From Chloroflexota bacterium (GTDB taxonomy: Bacteria > Chloroflexota > Dormibacteria > Dormibacterales > Dormibacteraceae): a DNA stretch of 12,051 nucleotides. Every line of letters starts with the position of its first letter. Position 1 is the first letter of the stretch. Of the stretch, positions 1 to 5,713 are shown in pieces. The position numbers were made by a program, and so were the translations under genes. The stretch is taken from the NCBI GenBank assembly GCA_005879675.1, contig VBJE01000173.1, positions 1 through 12,051 of the forward strand, given 5' to 3'. The notes beneath the pieces were generated by a model. The model was not told where the DNA came from, did no database searches, and saw only the letters and a program-made list of their open reading frames with translations.

Positions 1-488
1 AGCACGCGGCGCACGAGCGCATCCTCTACAACCGCCTCCTCGAGCGGCTGCGAAGCGGACGGGGCTCGAGCCAGCCCCTGCTCATCCCTCAGGCCGTCGA
101 CCTCGAGCCCGCGTCGATCGCCGCCGCGGCCGACCACCGTGCGGAGCTGGCCAACCTGGGGCTCGAGTACGAGGAGTTTGGGCCCAGGAGCCTGCGCATC
201 ACCGCCGTGCCGGTCGAGCTGCCATCGGGCCGCGCCACCGCGGCGATCCAGGAGACCCTCGGCGCCCTGGCCGAGAACCGCGGCGACGGCGCGATCGAAA
301 AGGCCGCGGCCGCGCTCGCCTGCCACTCGGCCGTTCGCTTTGGCGACGTGCTCGACGTGGCCGAGCAGCGGCGGCTGCTCGCGGATCTCGAGACAGCCGA
401 GGAGTCGATCACATGTCCGCACGGCCGGCCGACACGCCTGCTGGTCGAGTGGCAGGAGCTGACGCGCCACTTTCGCCGCAATTACTGA
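1..488 (+). CDS. mutL: MutL C-terminal part (5' end outside the window)
   Basis: DNA mismatch-repair protein MutL, which couples mismatch recognition by MutS to strand incision. Only the C-terminal dimerisation/endonuclease domain is inside the window; codons run in frame from base 3. Visible marks are HAAHERILYN right at the edge (the end of the DQHA-x2-E-x4-E metal-binding motif), ACHSAVR, and CPHGRP near the C-terminus, which is typical of endonuclease-proficient MutL. The last acidic residue of the first motif is Asn (codon 30-32) where Glu is usual. The stop is TGA at 486-488. miaA starts inside this gene in another frame, so the two are translationally linked. Identification is firm from the motifs; whether the nuclease is active is uncertain. 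Confidence 0.93.
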   Translation, partial: HAAHERILYNRLLERLRSGRGSSQPLLIPQAVDLEPASIAAAADHRAELANLGLEYEEFGPRSLRITAVPVELPSGRATAAIQETLGALAENRGDGAIEKAAAALACHSAVRFGDVLDVAEQRRLLADLETAEESITCPHGRPTRLLVEWQELTRHFRRNY

Positions 489-1390
489 CCACGGTTCCAG
501 TCGTCGTCGGCCCGACGGGGATCGGCAAGTCGCAGCTGGCATTCGACCTGGCGCTTCGGCTCGAGGGCGAGATCGTGGTCGCGGACTCCCGCCAGGTCTA
601 CGAGCGCCTGGACATCGCGACCAACAAGCCCAGCCGGGAACAGCGCCGCCAGGTCCGGTATCACATGATCGACTTCGTCGATCCCGCCTCCACGTTCAAC
701 GCCGCCGAGTACGTACAAGGCGCGCGTGCCGCGATCGACGACATCGTGTCGCGCGGTCGAAGGCCGATCGTCGAAGGCGGAACGATGCTCTACGTCGACG
801 CGCTTTGCGACGGGCTCACGCTCACGGGGATTCCGCCTGACCCAATCCTCCGGGCCGAGCTCGAGCGTCTCGAGACCTCCGCGCTGCGCGAGCGCCTGCT
901 GGCGATCGATCCCGACCCTGGAGTCGACCTCGACAACCCCGTGCGCATCGTCCGCGCCATCGAGATCGTCGAGGCCGCCGGCCCTCCTCTCCGCCGCCTG
1001 CGCACGCGCACGTCGCCACCGTGGAGCGCGCTGCGTATCGGGCTGACCGCGGGCCTGGATGTCATCGATCGCCGCCTCGCCGACCGCAGCCGGCGCCAGG
1101 TCGAGCGTGGACTCGTCGCCGAGACGCAGGCCGCGCTGGAGTCAGGCGTGCCGGCGACGGCGCCGGTCATGACCGGCATCGGGTATGCCGAGGCGCTCGC
1201 GCACATACGCGGAGACATCACCCTCGAGCAGCTTCCCGAAGCCATGGCGCGCTCGAATCGGCGCTACGCGCGACGGCAGTTGCGCTGGTGGCGGCGTGAC
1301 GAGCGCATCCGCTGGTTCGAGATCGAGCCCCATCCCTTGCCGGGTATTCTCAAGTACGTGACGAACCTCTCCGCCGAGACCTCCTCATAG
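413..1390 (+). CDS. miaA: tRNA dimethylallyltransferase MiaA
   Basis: Transfers a dimethylallyl group to N6 of A37 in tRNAs reading UNN codons (cytoplasmic tRNA modification). The 325-aa product has a P-loop GPTGIGKS at residues 33-40, DSRQVYERLDIATNKP from residue 58, EGGTMLYVDAL near 121-131 and the C-terminal RRYARRQLRWWRRD signature. Length is slightly above the usual 300-316 because about 28 residues precede the first beta strand. ATG 413 is favoured because GAGGAG lies at 399-404, 8 nt upstream. GTG 449 is the alternative and would give a more typical N-terminus. It overlaps mutL by 76 bp and ends directly against the next gene (TAG then ATG), so it is mid-operon. Confidence 0.95.
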   Translation: MSARPADTPAGRVAGADAPLSPQLLTTVPVVVGPTGIGKSQLAFDLALRLEGEIVVADSRQVYERLDIATNKPSREQRRQVRYHMIDFVDPASTFNAAEYVQGARAAIDDIVSRGRRPIVEGGTMLYVDALCDGLTLTGIPPDPILRAELERLETSALRERLLAIDPDPGVDLDNPVRIVRAIEIVEAAGPPLRRLRTRTSPPWSALRIGLTAGLDVIDRRLADRSRRQVERGLVAETQAALESGVPATAPVMTGIGYAEALAHIRGDITLEQLPEAMARSNRRYARRQLRWWRRDERIRWFEIEPHPLPGILKYVTNLSAETSS

Positions 1391-2569
1391 ATGGGGCGGA
1401 ACAGCACCCGGGCGGGCGCGCGGCGCCTCGACCTGATCCCGCCCTATCTCTTCGCGGAGATCGACCGCAAGGTGCAGGAGAAAAGGCGCTCGGGTGTCGA
1501 CGTCATCTCGCTCGGCATCGGTGACCCCGACCTGCCGACGCCCGGTCGCATCGTCAGCGTCCTCCAGGAGACGGCGGCGGACCCGTTGAATCACCGCTAT
1601 CCCTCCTACTACGGGCTCGCCGAGCTCCGAGAGGCCATCGCCCGCTGGTACAGCGAGCGTTCCGGGGTCGAGCTCGACCCGAAGACCGAGATCCTGCCCA
1701 CGCTTGGCTCGAAGGACGGCATCAGCCATGTGCCCCTGGCGCTGGTCGATCCCGGCGACGTGGTCCTGGCCCCGGACCCCGGCTACACCGTCTACGTCAC
1801 CGGGGCGGTCATGGCCGGCGCCGAGCCCTTCACGATGCCGCTGACGCAGGCCAACTCGTGGCTGCCCGACCTCGACGCCATCCCGGCCGACGTCGCCGGC
1901 CGCGCTCGCCTCATGTGGCTCAACTACCCGAACAACCCGACGGCGGCGACCGCCGACCGCGAATTCCTGGAGCGGGCGGTGGACTTCTGCCGGCGCCACG
2001 ACATCGTGCTGTGCCACGACGCGCCCTACTCCGAGATCGCGTTCGACGGTTATCGGCCGCTGACGCTTTTCGAGATCCCAGGCGCGAAGGACATCGGCCT
2101 CGAGTTTCACTCCCTCTCGAAGACGTACAACATGACCGGCTGGCGCATCGGGTGGGTGTGCGGTCGTGCCGACCTCGTCCAGTTGATCGGCCAGCTGAAG
2201 ACGAACATCGACTCCGGGATCTTCCAGGCGGTCCAGTGGGCGGCGATCGAGGCTATGAACGGGGGAGAGGAGGAGACGCGCGCCGCGTGCGCCGTCTACG
2301 CGCGCCGCCACCGGCTTGTCGCCGACACGCTGAACAGCCTCGGGTGGAGCATCAAGCCTCCCCGCGCGACCTTCTATGTGTGGGCCGCGGTGCCCGAGGG
2401 CTTTGACTCCATCGGCTTTGCCGGCCGCGTGCTCGACGACGTCGGCGTCAACATCACGCCCGGCGTCGGGTTCGGGCCTCATGGCGAAGGCTACTTCCGG
2501 CTCTCGGTCACCGCTCCTGACGCGCGCCTCGAGGAGGCGATGGCCCGCATGAGGAAGCTCAAGCTCTGA
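1391..2569 (+). CDS. dapL: LL-diaminopimelate aminotransferase (DapL type)
   Basis: PLP-dependent class I/II aminotransferase that converts tetrahydrodipicolinate directly to LL-2,6-diaminopimelate, a shortcut in lysine and peptidoglycan precursor synthesis. The 392-aa length suits the family. Visible features are the N-terminal LIPPYLFAEIDRKV, ISLGIGDPDLPTP (about 39-51), NHRYPSYYGL (67-76), LNYPNNPT (177-184), CHDAPYSEIAFDGYRP (208-223) and SLSKTYNMTGWRIG, with the Schiff-base lysine at K244. The sequence pattern is closer to DapL than to generic aspartate aminotransferases, although a related aminotransferase specificity cannot be excluded. The ATG follows the miaA stop with no gap and no strong Shine-Dalgarno, implying translational coupling. 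Confidence 0.88.
   Translation: MGRNSTRAGARRLDLIPPYLFAEIDRKVQEKRRSGVDVISLGIGDPDLPTPGRIVSVLQETAADPLNHRYPSYYGLAELREAIARWYSERSGVELDPKTEILPTLGSKDGISHVPLALVDPGDVVLAPDPGYTVYVTGAVMAGAEPFTMPLTQANSWLPDLDAIPADVAGRARLMWLNYPNNPTAATADREFLERAVDFCRRHDIVLCHDAPYSEIAFDGYRPLTLFEIPGAKDIGLEFHSLSKTYNMTGWRIGWVCGRADLVQLIGQLKTNIDSGIFQAVQWAAIEAMNGGEEETRAACAVYARRHRLVADTLNSLGWSIKPPRATFYVWAAVPEGFDSIGFAGRVLDDVGVNITPGVGFGPHGEGYFRLSVTAPDARLEEAMARMRKLKL
2551..2556 (+). promoter_or_regulatory. Ribosome binding site favouring the CTG start of hflX
   Basis: GAGGAA inside the 3' end of dapL lies 9 nt ahead of CTG 2566. No comparable purine run precedes the GTG at 2641. This supports a start well upstream of the first ordinary start codon. 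Confidence 0.5.
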
Positions 2570-3861
2570 TCACAACCAGGAGCCCACGCGAGCGCGCGTA
2601 CCTCGTCGGCGTCCTCCTCCCGGGTTCGACCGCAGAGATCGTGGCCGACCAGATGACCGAGCTCGGCGACCTCTCGCGCACCGCGGGCATGGAGGTCGTC
2701 GGCTCAGACGTGCAGCGGCGCTCCGAGGTCGACCCCGCGCACTTCATCGGCATGGGCAAGGTCGACTCGCTGCGGGATTTGAAGCTCGAGGGCGAGTTCG
2801 ACCTGGTCGTCTGCAACGAAGACCTCAGCCCACGCCAGCAGCGCAATCTCGAGCTGACGCTCAAGGCGCGGGTGCTCGATCGCACCGAGATCATCCTCGA
2901 GATCTTCGCCCAGCACGCGCGCACACACGAAGGTCGCCTGCAGGTCGAAGCGGCGCGGCTGCATCACCTGTTGCCACGACTGATCGGCGCTTATGCCTAC
3001 GACCGCCAGGTCGGTGGGCGGCGTGGGGGAGTGGGGGCGCGCGGCGGCTTCGGCGAGCAGCAGATCGAGGTCGAGCGCCGTCGCATCCGCAAGCGCATCC
3101 GCGACCTCGATCGCGAGATCGAGCAGGTCCGAACCCAGCGCCACCAGCAGCGCACCGGCCGGCGCCGCGCCGAGCTGGAGACGGCGGCGATCGTGGGCTA
3201 CACCAACGCCGGCAAGTCGACGTTGCTCAACGTGCTCACCGGCGCGGGCGTCCGGGCCGAGCAGAGGCTGTTCGCCACCCTCGACCCCACGACCCGCAAG
3301 CTTGAGCTGCCGGCCGGCCGCGGGGTGCTCCTGACCGACACCGTGGGCTTCATCCAGAAGCTGCCGACCGACCTGGTCGCCGCCTTTCGCGCCACCCTGG
3401 AGGAGGTCACGGAGGCCGACCTGGTCGTCCAGGTCCTGGACCTCAGCTCGGCGGCCGTGGAGGAGCAGGCGGCGACGGTGGATCGGGTCCTCGCCGACCT
3501 CGACGCAGCCGACAAGCCTCGGGTGGTGGCGCTGAACAAGGTCGACCTCCTCGGCCCGGCATCGCGCCGCCGCGCCATCGGCGCGCTGACCCAGCGGTAC
3601 CCGGGCGCGGTCGCCATCTCGGCGACGAACCGCGCAGGCCTGGGCGAGCTCCTCACCGCGATCGACCACGCCAGCCGCGGGGACTCGGTGCCGATCGAGA
3701 TCCTGGTTCCGTACGGCCGCGAAGGCGTGCTTGCCGAGCTGCGCAAGATCGGCGGGGTGGAGCGGACCGAATACGTCGAGGGCGGCACGCTTGCCTGGGG
3801 CTGGGCGCCCCGCAGCGCGGCGGGGCGCTTCAGGTCATTCGCGGCTAGCGGAAAAGCCTGA
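2566..3861 (+). CDS. hflX: GTPase HflX (ribosome-associated), probable CTG start
   Basis: HflX is a 50S-associated GTPase that splits or rescues stalled ribosomes. Using CTG 2566 the product is 431 aa. It has the HflX N-terminal domain (ERAYLVGVLLPGST, then HFIGMGKV), the Gly-rich segment GGVGARGGFGEQQIEVERR (a variant of the usual RGPGETQLE), and a charged helical stretch. The G domain carries G1 GYTNAGKST (about 211-219), G3 DTVG (258-261), G4 NKVD (324-327) and a G5-like ISATN. The only ATG/GTG/TTG in frame upstream of the G domain near the N-terminus is GTG 2641, which would delete the conserved first beta strand. The open frame instead reaches CTG 2566, which overlaps the dapL TGA. The 3' end overlaps convergent lexA by 17 bp. 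Confidence 0.93.
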   Translation: MITTRSPRERAYLVGVLLPGSTAEIVADQMTELGDLSRTAGMEVVGSDVQRRSEVDPAHFIGMGKVDSLRDLKLEGEFDLVVCNEDLSPRQQRNLELTLKARVLDRTEIILEIFAQHARTHEGRLQVEAARLHHLLPRLIGAYAYDRQVGGRRGGVGARGGFGEQQIEVERRRIRKRIRDLDREIEQVRTQRHQQRTGRRRAELETAAIVGYTNAGKSTLLNVLTGAGVRAEQRLFATLDPTTRKLELPAGRGVLLTDTVGFIQKLPTDLVAAFRATLEEVTEADLVVQVLDLSSAAVEEQAATVDRVLADLDAADKPRVVALNKVDLLGPASRRRAIGALTQRYPGAVAISATNRAGLGELLTAIDHASRGDSVPIEILVPYGREGVLAELRKIGGVERTEYVEGGTLAWGWAPRSAAGRFRSFAASGKA

Positions 3862-4459
3862 TCACGCCCCGGACAAGACCGACCAGGCTGACGTTGGTGG
3901 TCACGATCGGCTCGTAGGCGGGGTTCTCGGGGATCAGCTTGACGTGGCCGTTGCTGCGCTCGAAGCGCTTGACGGTCGCGTCGCCGTCCACGAGGGCGAC
4001 CACGATCGAGCCGTTGCTGGCCTCGTGCTGGGGCCGGACGAGGACCAAATCACCGTCCAGGATGCCGGCGTTGACCATGCTGTCGCCGCGCACCCGGAGA
4101 AGGAAGTAGCCCTCCTTGGCCAGGTCGGAGGACAGCAAGACGTGGTCTTCGATGTTCTGCTCGGCCAGGATGGGCGTCCCGGCGGCGACGTTGCCGACGA
4201 TGGGCACCGAGATCGCGTTCCGGCGCTCCTGGTCGACCTCGATGTCGGCCGTCAGCTGGACGGTGCGCGACTTGCTCGGGTCGCGCTTGATCATGCCGCG
4301 GCGCTCGAGCTGGTTGAGATGGTTGTGGACCGTCGAGCTCGAGCTGAGCCCGACCGCCTCGCCGATCTCGCGCACGCTCGGCGGGTAGTTGCGGACCTTG
4401 GTCACATACCGGATGTAGTCGAGGATCCGGGTCTGCCGTTCGGTAAGGTGCTCGGTCAA
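3845..4459 (-). CDS. lexA: SOS repressor LexA
   Basis: Transcriptional repressor of the SOS regulon that self-cleaves when RecA is activated. From TTG 4459 it is 204 aa: a winged-helix DNA-binding domain (LTERQTRILDYI, then YPPSVREIGEAVGLSSSSTVHNHLNQLERRG), a hinge, and an S24 peptidase domain. The cleavage site is Ala93-Gly94 in VAAGTP, the catalytic serine is S127 in GDSM and the lysine is K164 in ATVKRF. The TTG has GGAGAA 9 nt upstream and gives the canonical N-terminus. Longer starts (GTG 4501, TTG 4528) fall in or upstream of the proposed promoter, and TTG 4528 lies in an operator. Autoregulation is suggested by LexA boxes upstream. It converges on hflX and diverges from the LysM gene, a conserved arrangement. 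Confidence 0.96.
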   Translation of the reverse strand: MTEHLTERQTRILDYIRYVTKVRNYPPSVREIGEAVGLSSSSTVHNHLNQLERRGMIKRDPSKSRTVQLTADIEVDQERRNAISVPIVGNVAAGTPILAEQNIEDHVLLSSDLAKEGYFLLRVRGDSMVNAGILDGDLVLVRPQHEASNGSIVVALVDGDATVKRFERSNGHVKLIPENPAYEPIVTTNVSLVGLVRGVIRLFR

Positions 4460-4499
4460 TTCAGGTTCTTCTCCAAAGCGTGGTGGGGACGTTGAGCTC

Positions 4500-4528
4500 A
4501 CTTTAGCAGCTAGGAAGTCCAAGCGCAA
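4500..4528 (-). promoter_or_regulatory. Candidate lexA promoter
   Basis: Reading the - strand, TTGCGC (4528-4523), a 17-nt spacer and TAAAGT (4505-4500) form a modest sigma70-type promoter. It would start transcription near 4493, leaving a leader of about 35 nt that contains GGAGAA before TTG 4459. The -35 is covered by the LexA box at 4526-4539, which fits autorepression. Base matches are partial, so this is a candidate only. Confidence 0.4.
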
Positions 4529-4539
4529 ACCTTTGTTCG
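4526..4539. promoter_or_regulatory. LexA box (lexA-proximal)
   Basis: CAAACCTTTGTTCG, or CGAACAAAGGTTTG on the - strand, matches the Gram-positive pattern CGAAC-N4-GTTYG. It overlaps the candidate lexA -35. Its centre is 28 bp from the next box. Confidence 0.65.
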
Positions 4540-4546
4540 GTTAACC

Positions 4547-4575
4547 TTGACACCGAACGGCCGTTCGCCTATGCT
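4547..4575 (+). promoter_or_regulatory. Promoter of the LysM SOS gene
   Basis: A perfect -35 TTGACA (4547-4552), a spacer of exactly 17 nt and -10 TATGCT (4570-4575). The expected start of transcription (about 4581-4583) is only a few bases before ATG 4585, so the mRNA is probably leaderless. A LexA palindrome occupies the spacer. Confidence 0.75.
4554..4567. promoter_or_regulatory. LexA box (perfect palindrome, in a promoter spacer)
   Basis: CGAACGGCCGTTCG is a perfect 14-bp palindrome of the GAAC-N4-GTTC class. It fills the spacer between the -35 and -10 of the LysM-gene promoter, so LexA binding should block polymerase. It may also contribute to lexA autorepression. Confidence 0.85.
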
Positions 4576-4577
4576 TC

Positions 4578-4591
4578 CGAACGTATGTACG
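4578..4591. promoter_or_regulatory. Possible third LexA box over the LysM start codon
   Basis: CGAACGTATGTACG differs at one position from the Gram-positive consensus CGAACRNRYGTTYG. It contains the ATG of the LysM gene, and its centre is 24 bp from the perfect palindrome. The single mismatch makes it weaker evidence. Confidence 0.4.
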
Positions 4592-4896
4592 CCGCCGGAC
4601 ACGGAATCGGACCTTGGCGGGCACCCCGTGCCGGCGGCATCGGCTCTGCGCGGCGGCTGTTGGCGGCAGTCGCCGCCGTTTCCCTGGTCAGCCTGGGCTT
4701 CGCCCTCGGCGCCCACGGAAGCGGCGAGGCGCGGTCCACCACGGTGGTCGTCCAGCCGGGCGACACGCTCTGGTCGATCGCGTCGGAGCACTATCCGGAC
4801 GATGATGTCCGGGTCCGTGTGCAAGACATCGAGCAGGCCAACGGCCTCGCCGGGCCGGGGATCGAGGTGGGGCAGAGCCTCAGGCTTCCGGGCTAG
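4585..4896 (+). CDS. LysM-domain membrane-anchored SOS protein (YneA/Rv2719c-like cell-division suppressor)
   Basis: A 103-aa protein with a basic cytoplasmic N-terminus, one membrane span at about residues 24-43 (LLAAVAAVSLVSLGFALGA), and a C-terminal LysM domain from about 53 onward (VVVQPGDTLWSIASEHYP ... NGLAGPGIEVGQSLRLPG) facing the cell wall. Small TM-LysM proteins encoded divergently from lexA are the SOS-induced division suppressors YneA in Bacillus and Rv2719c in mycobacteria. This position, topology and LexA control predict the same role: delaying septation during DNA damage. The sequence is too short to prove orthology. ATG 4585 is chosen because the promoter -10 lies only 9 bp upstream. 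The next gene follows after 3 nt, so they form one transcript. Confidence 0.82.
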   Translation: MYAAGHGIGPWRAPRAGGIGSARRLLAAVAAVSLVSLGFALGAHGSGEARSTTVVVQPGDTLWSIASEHYPDDDVRVRVQDIEQANGLAGPGIEVGQSLRLPG

Positions 4897-4899
4897 GCC

Positions 4900-5136
4900 T
4901 TGAGCCTGGTCCTGGTGACCCGCCGGGGCTGTCACCTCTGCGACGAAGCCCTGAGCATGCTCCGATCGATGGGCCACGAGCCCGAGCTGGCCGACGTCGA
5001 CACCGACGACCGGCTCCACGACCTCTACGACTGGCGCGTCCCGGTCGTCCTGGTCGACGGCCGGGTCGTGGCCGAGGGCAAAATCATGCGCGACCTGCTC
5101 GAGAAGGCCTTGGGGAAGGGGCCGCCAGCGGCCTGA
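4900..5136 (+). CDS. Glutaredoxin-like small thiol oxidoreductase
   Basis: A 78-aa single-domain thioredoxin-fold protein: beta strand LVLVTR, active site CHLC (residues 11-14), DVDTDD, and a cis-proline region WRVPVVLVDGRVV. It resembles the short glutaredoxin family often annotated as DUF836 or thioredoxin family protein; substrate is unknown. It starts at TTG 4900, 3 nt after the LysM stop, with no intervening promoter seen, so it is probably co-transcribed from the LexA-controlled promoter. That would make this redoxin DNA-damage inducible, which is an inference. Start choice is forced by length: upstream reading runs into the LysM gene. Confidence 0.85.
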   Translation: MSLVLVTRRGCHLCDEALSMLRSMGHEPELADVDTDDRLHDLYDWRVPVVLVDGRVVAEGKIMRDLLEKALGKGPPAA

Positions 5137-5156
5137 CCGCCTGAGATTATGGACGC

Positions 5157-5270
5157 GATAATGACGGCTAAGAAAAGCATAAGCTCGGGATAACGAGCCC
5201 AGCCTCCGTCGAGTGTGCCGTGGCCGGGCTTGGAACCGAGGTCGAATGCCCGGTGGCCGCACACTCGGCG
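5157..5270 (+). ncRNA. Candidate small structured RNA or terminator region
   Basis: The gap 5137-5282 has no convincing protein gene. A -10-like GATAAT (5157-5162) has a partial -35 CTGACC (5133-5138) 18 nt before it. Downstream are a small hairpin (5183-5198) and a long one (5207-5270). In the latter, twelve outer pairs (5207-5218 with 5259-5270, one of them G-U) surround an imperfect internal region and six inner pairs CCGGGC/GCCCGG (5224-5229 with 5248-5253), closing an 18-nt loop. No known RNA family is recognised. It may equally be the 3' structure ending the LysM-glutaredoxin transcript. Evidence is structural only. Confidence 0.25.
5169..5198 (-). terminator. Intrinsic terminator-like hairpin for the 121-aa SOS gene
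   Basis: On the - strand a GCTCG / CGAGC stem (5198-5194 with 5187-5183) around a 6-nt loop is followed directly by the T-rich run TTATGCTTTTCTTA (5182-5169). It lies about 85 nt past the stop of the gene ending at 5283. The stem is short, so strength is uncertain. Confidence 0.45.
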
Positions 5271-5282
5271 CGGCCATGCGCT

Positions 5283-5648
5283 CTAGGCGGAGCGTTGTAG
5301 CGCCGGCTCGGCGTCCAGGCCGCGCATGAACACCTCGAGCGGGAGCGCCGCAGTCTCGAAGTCGCCCCGCAGGAGCTCCAGGTCGGCCCCGACCTGCCGC
5401 AGCCCGGCGATCGCCAGCTCGAGCGTGCGCAGGGCCCCGGCCACGTAGGCGTCCAGGGGCGCCTCCAACGGCCTCAGCGACGCCTCCCGGCGCCAGGACT
5501 CGCGGACGTCGCCGGCCAGCTCCAGCAGCCGGTCCACGACCGGGCCGACCCGGCGCCGCTCGAACGGCTCGGACGCGAGCCGCTCCCGCGCCTCGGCGAA
5601 GGCGCGTATGAGCCGCCGCAGCTTGACCTGGGTTGCCAGCGTACGCAT
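5283..5648 (-). CDS. Unrecognised 121-aa helical protein under LexA control
   Basis: No family is recognised. The product looks wholly alpha-helical and highly charged, rich in Arg, Glu, Leu and Ala. It starts MRTLATQVKLRRLIRAF, has a long amphipathic middle (VGPVVDRLLELAGDVRESW, AGALRTLELAIAGLRQVGADLELL) and contains no Cys, signal peptide or membrane segment, so it is probably cytosolic. A compact helical bundle is a fair guess from sequence. Its promoter carries a consensus-perfect LexA box between -35 and -10, and a second box-like site covers the start codon, so it should be DNA-damage inducible. The leader is only about 5 nt. ATG 5648 fits that promoter; another ATG at 5658 is in a different frame. 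It is followed by two hairpins. Confidence 0.75.
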   Translation of the reverse strand: MRTLATQVKLRRLIRAFAEARERLASEPFERRRVGPVVDRLLELAGDVRESWRREASLRPLEAPLDAYVAGALRTLELAIAGLRQVGADLELLRGDFETAALPLEVFMRGLDAEPALQRSA

Positions 5649-5653
5649 GTTCG
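5640..5653. promoter_or_regulatory. Possible second LexA box over the start of the 121-aa gene
   Basis: On the - strand CGAACATGCGTACG has one mismatch to CGAACRNRYGTTYG and contains the ATG. Its centre is 28 bp from the perfect box. The mismatch (GTACG for GTTCG) is the same as in the site over the LysM start codon. Confidence 0.35.
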
Positions 5654-5659
5654 GCCATC

Positions 5660-5689
5660 ATTGTAGCCGAACGCGCGTTCGGGCAGCAA
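5660..5689 (-). promoter_or_regulatory. Promoter of the 121-aa SOS gene
   Basis: On the - strand TTGCTG (5689-5684), an 18-nt spacer and TACAAT (5665-5660, five of six matches to TATAAT). The predicted transcription start near 5653 is about 5 nt before ATG 5648, so the mRNA is nearly leaderless. The LexA box sits in the spacer, as at the LysM promoter. Confidence 0.65.
5668..5681. promoter_or_regulatory. LexA box, exact consensus match
   Basis: CGAACGCGCGTTCG is a perfect palindrome and satisfies every position of CGAACRNRYGTTYG. It lies between the -10 and -35 of the leftward 121-aa gene and 33 bp upstream of the rightward MntP-family gene, so it may control one or both. Confidence 0.82.
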
Positions 5690-5713
5690 GCCGGCCATTG
5701 TTAAGCTCTCGCG

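Noticed and set aside
1385..2482. 365-aa open frame on the - strand over dapL
   Set aside because: It is the complement of a well-supported aminotransferase gene and looks like low-complexity shadow translation.
3731..4495. 254-aa open frame on the + strand over lexA
   Set aside because: It is antisense to lexA, whose catalytic and HTH motifs are intact; no independent support was seen.
4510..5661. 383-aa open frame on the - strand across the LysM, glutaredoxin and 121-aa genes
   Set aside because: Its composition is Arg/Gly/Ala-rich without domains, and it runs antisense to two clear genes and out of frame with the LexA-controlled 121-aa gene. It is a high-GC shadow.
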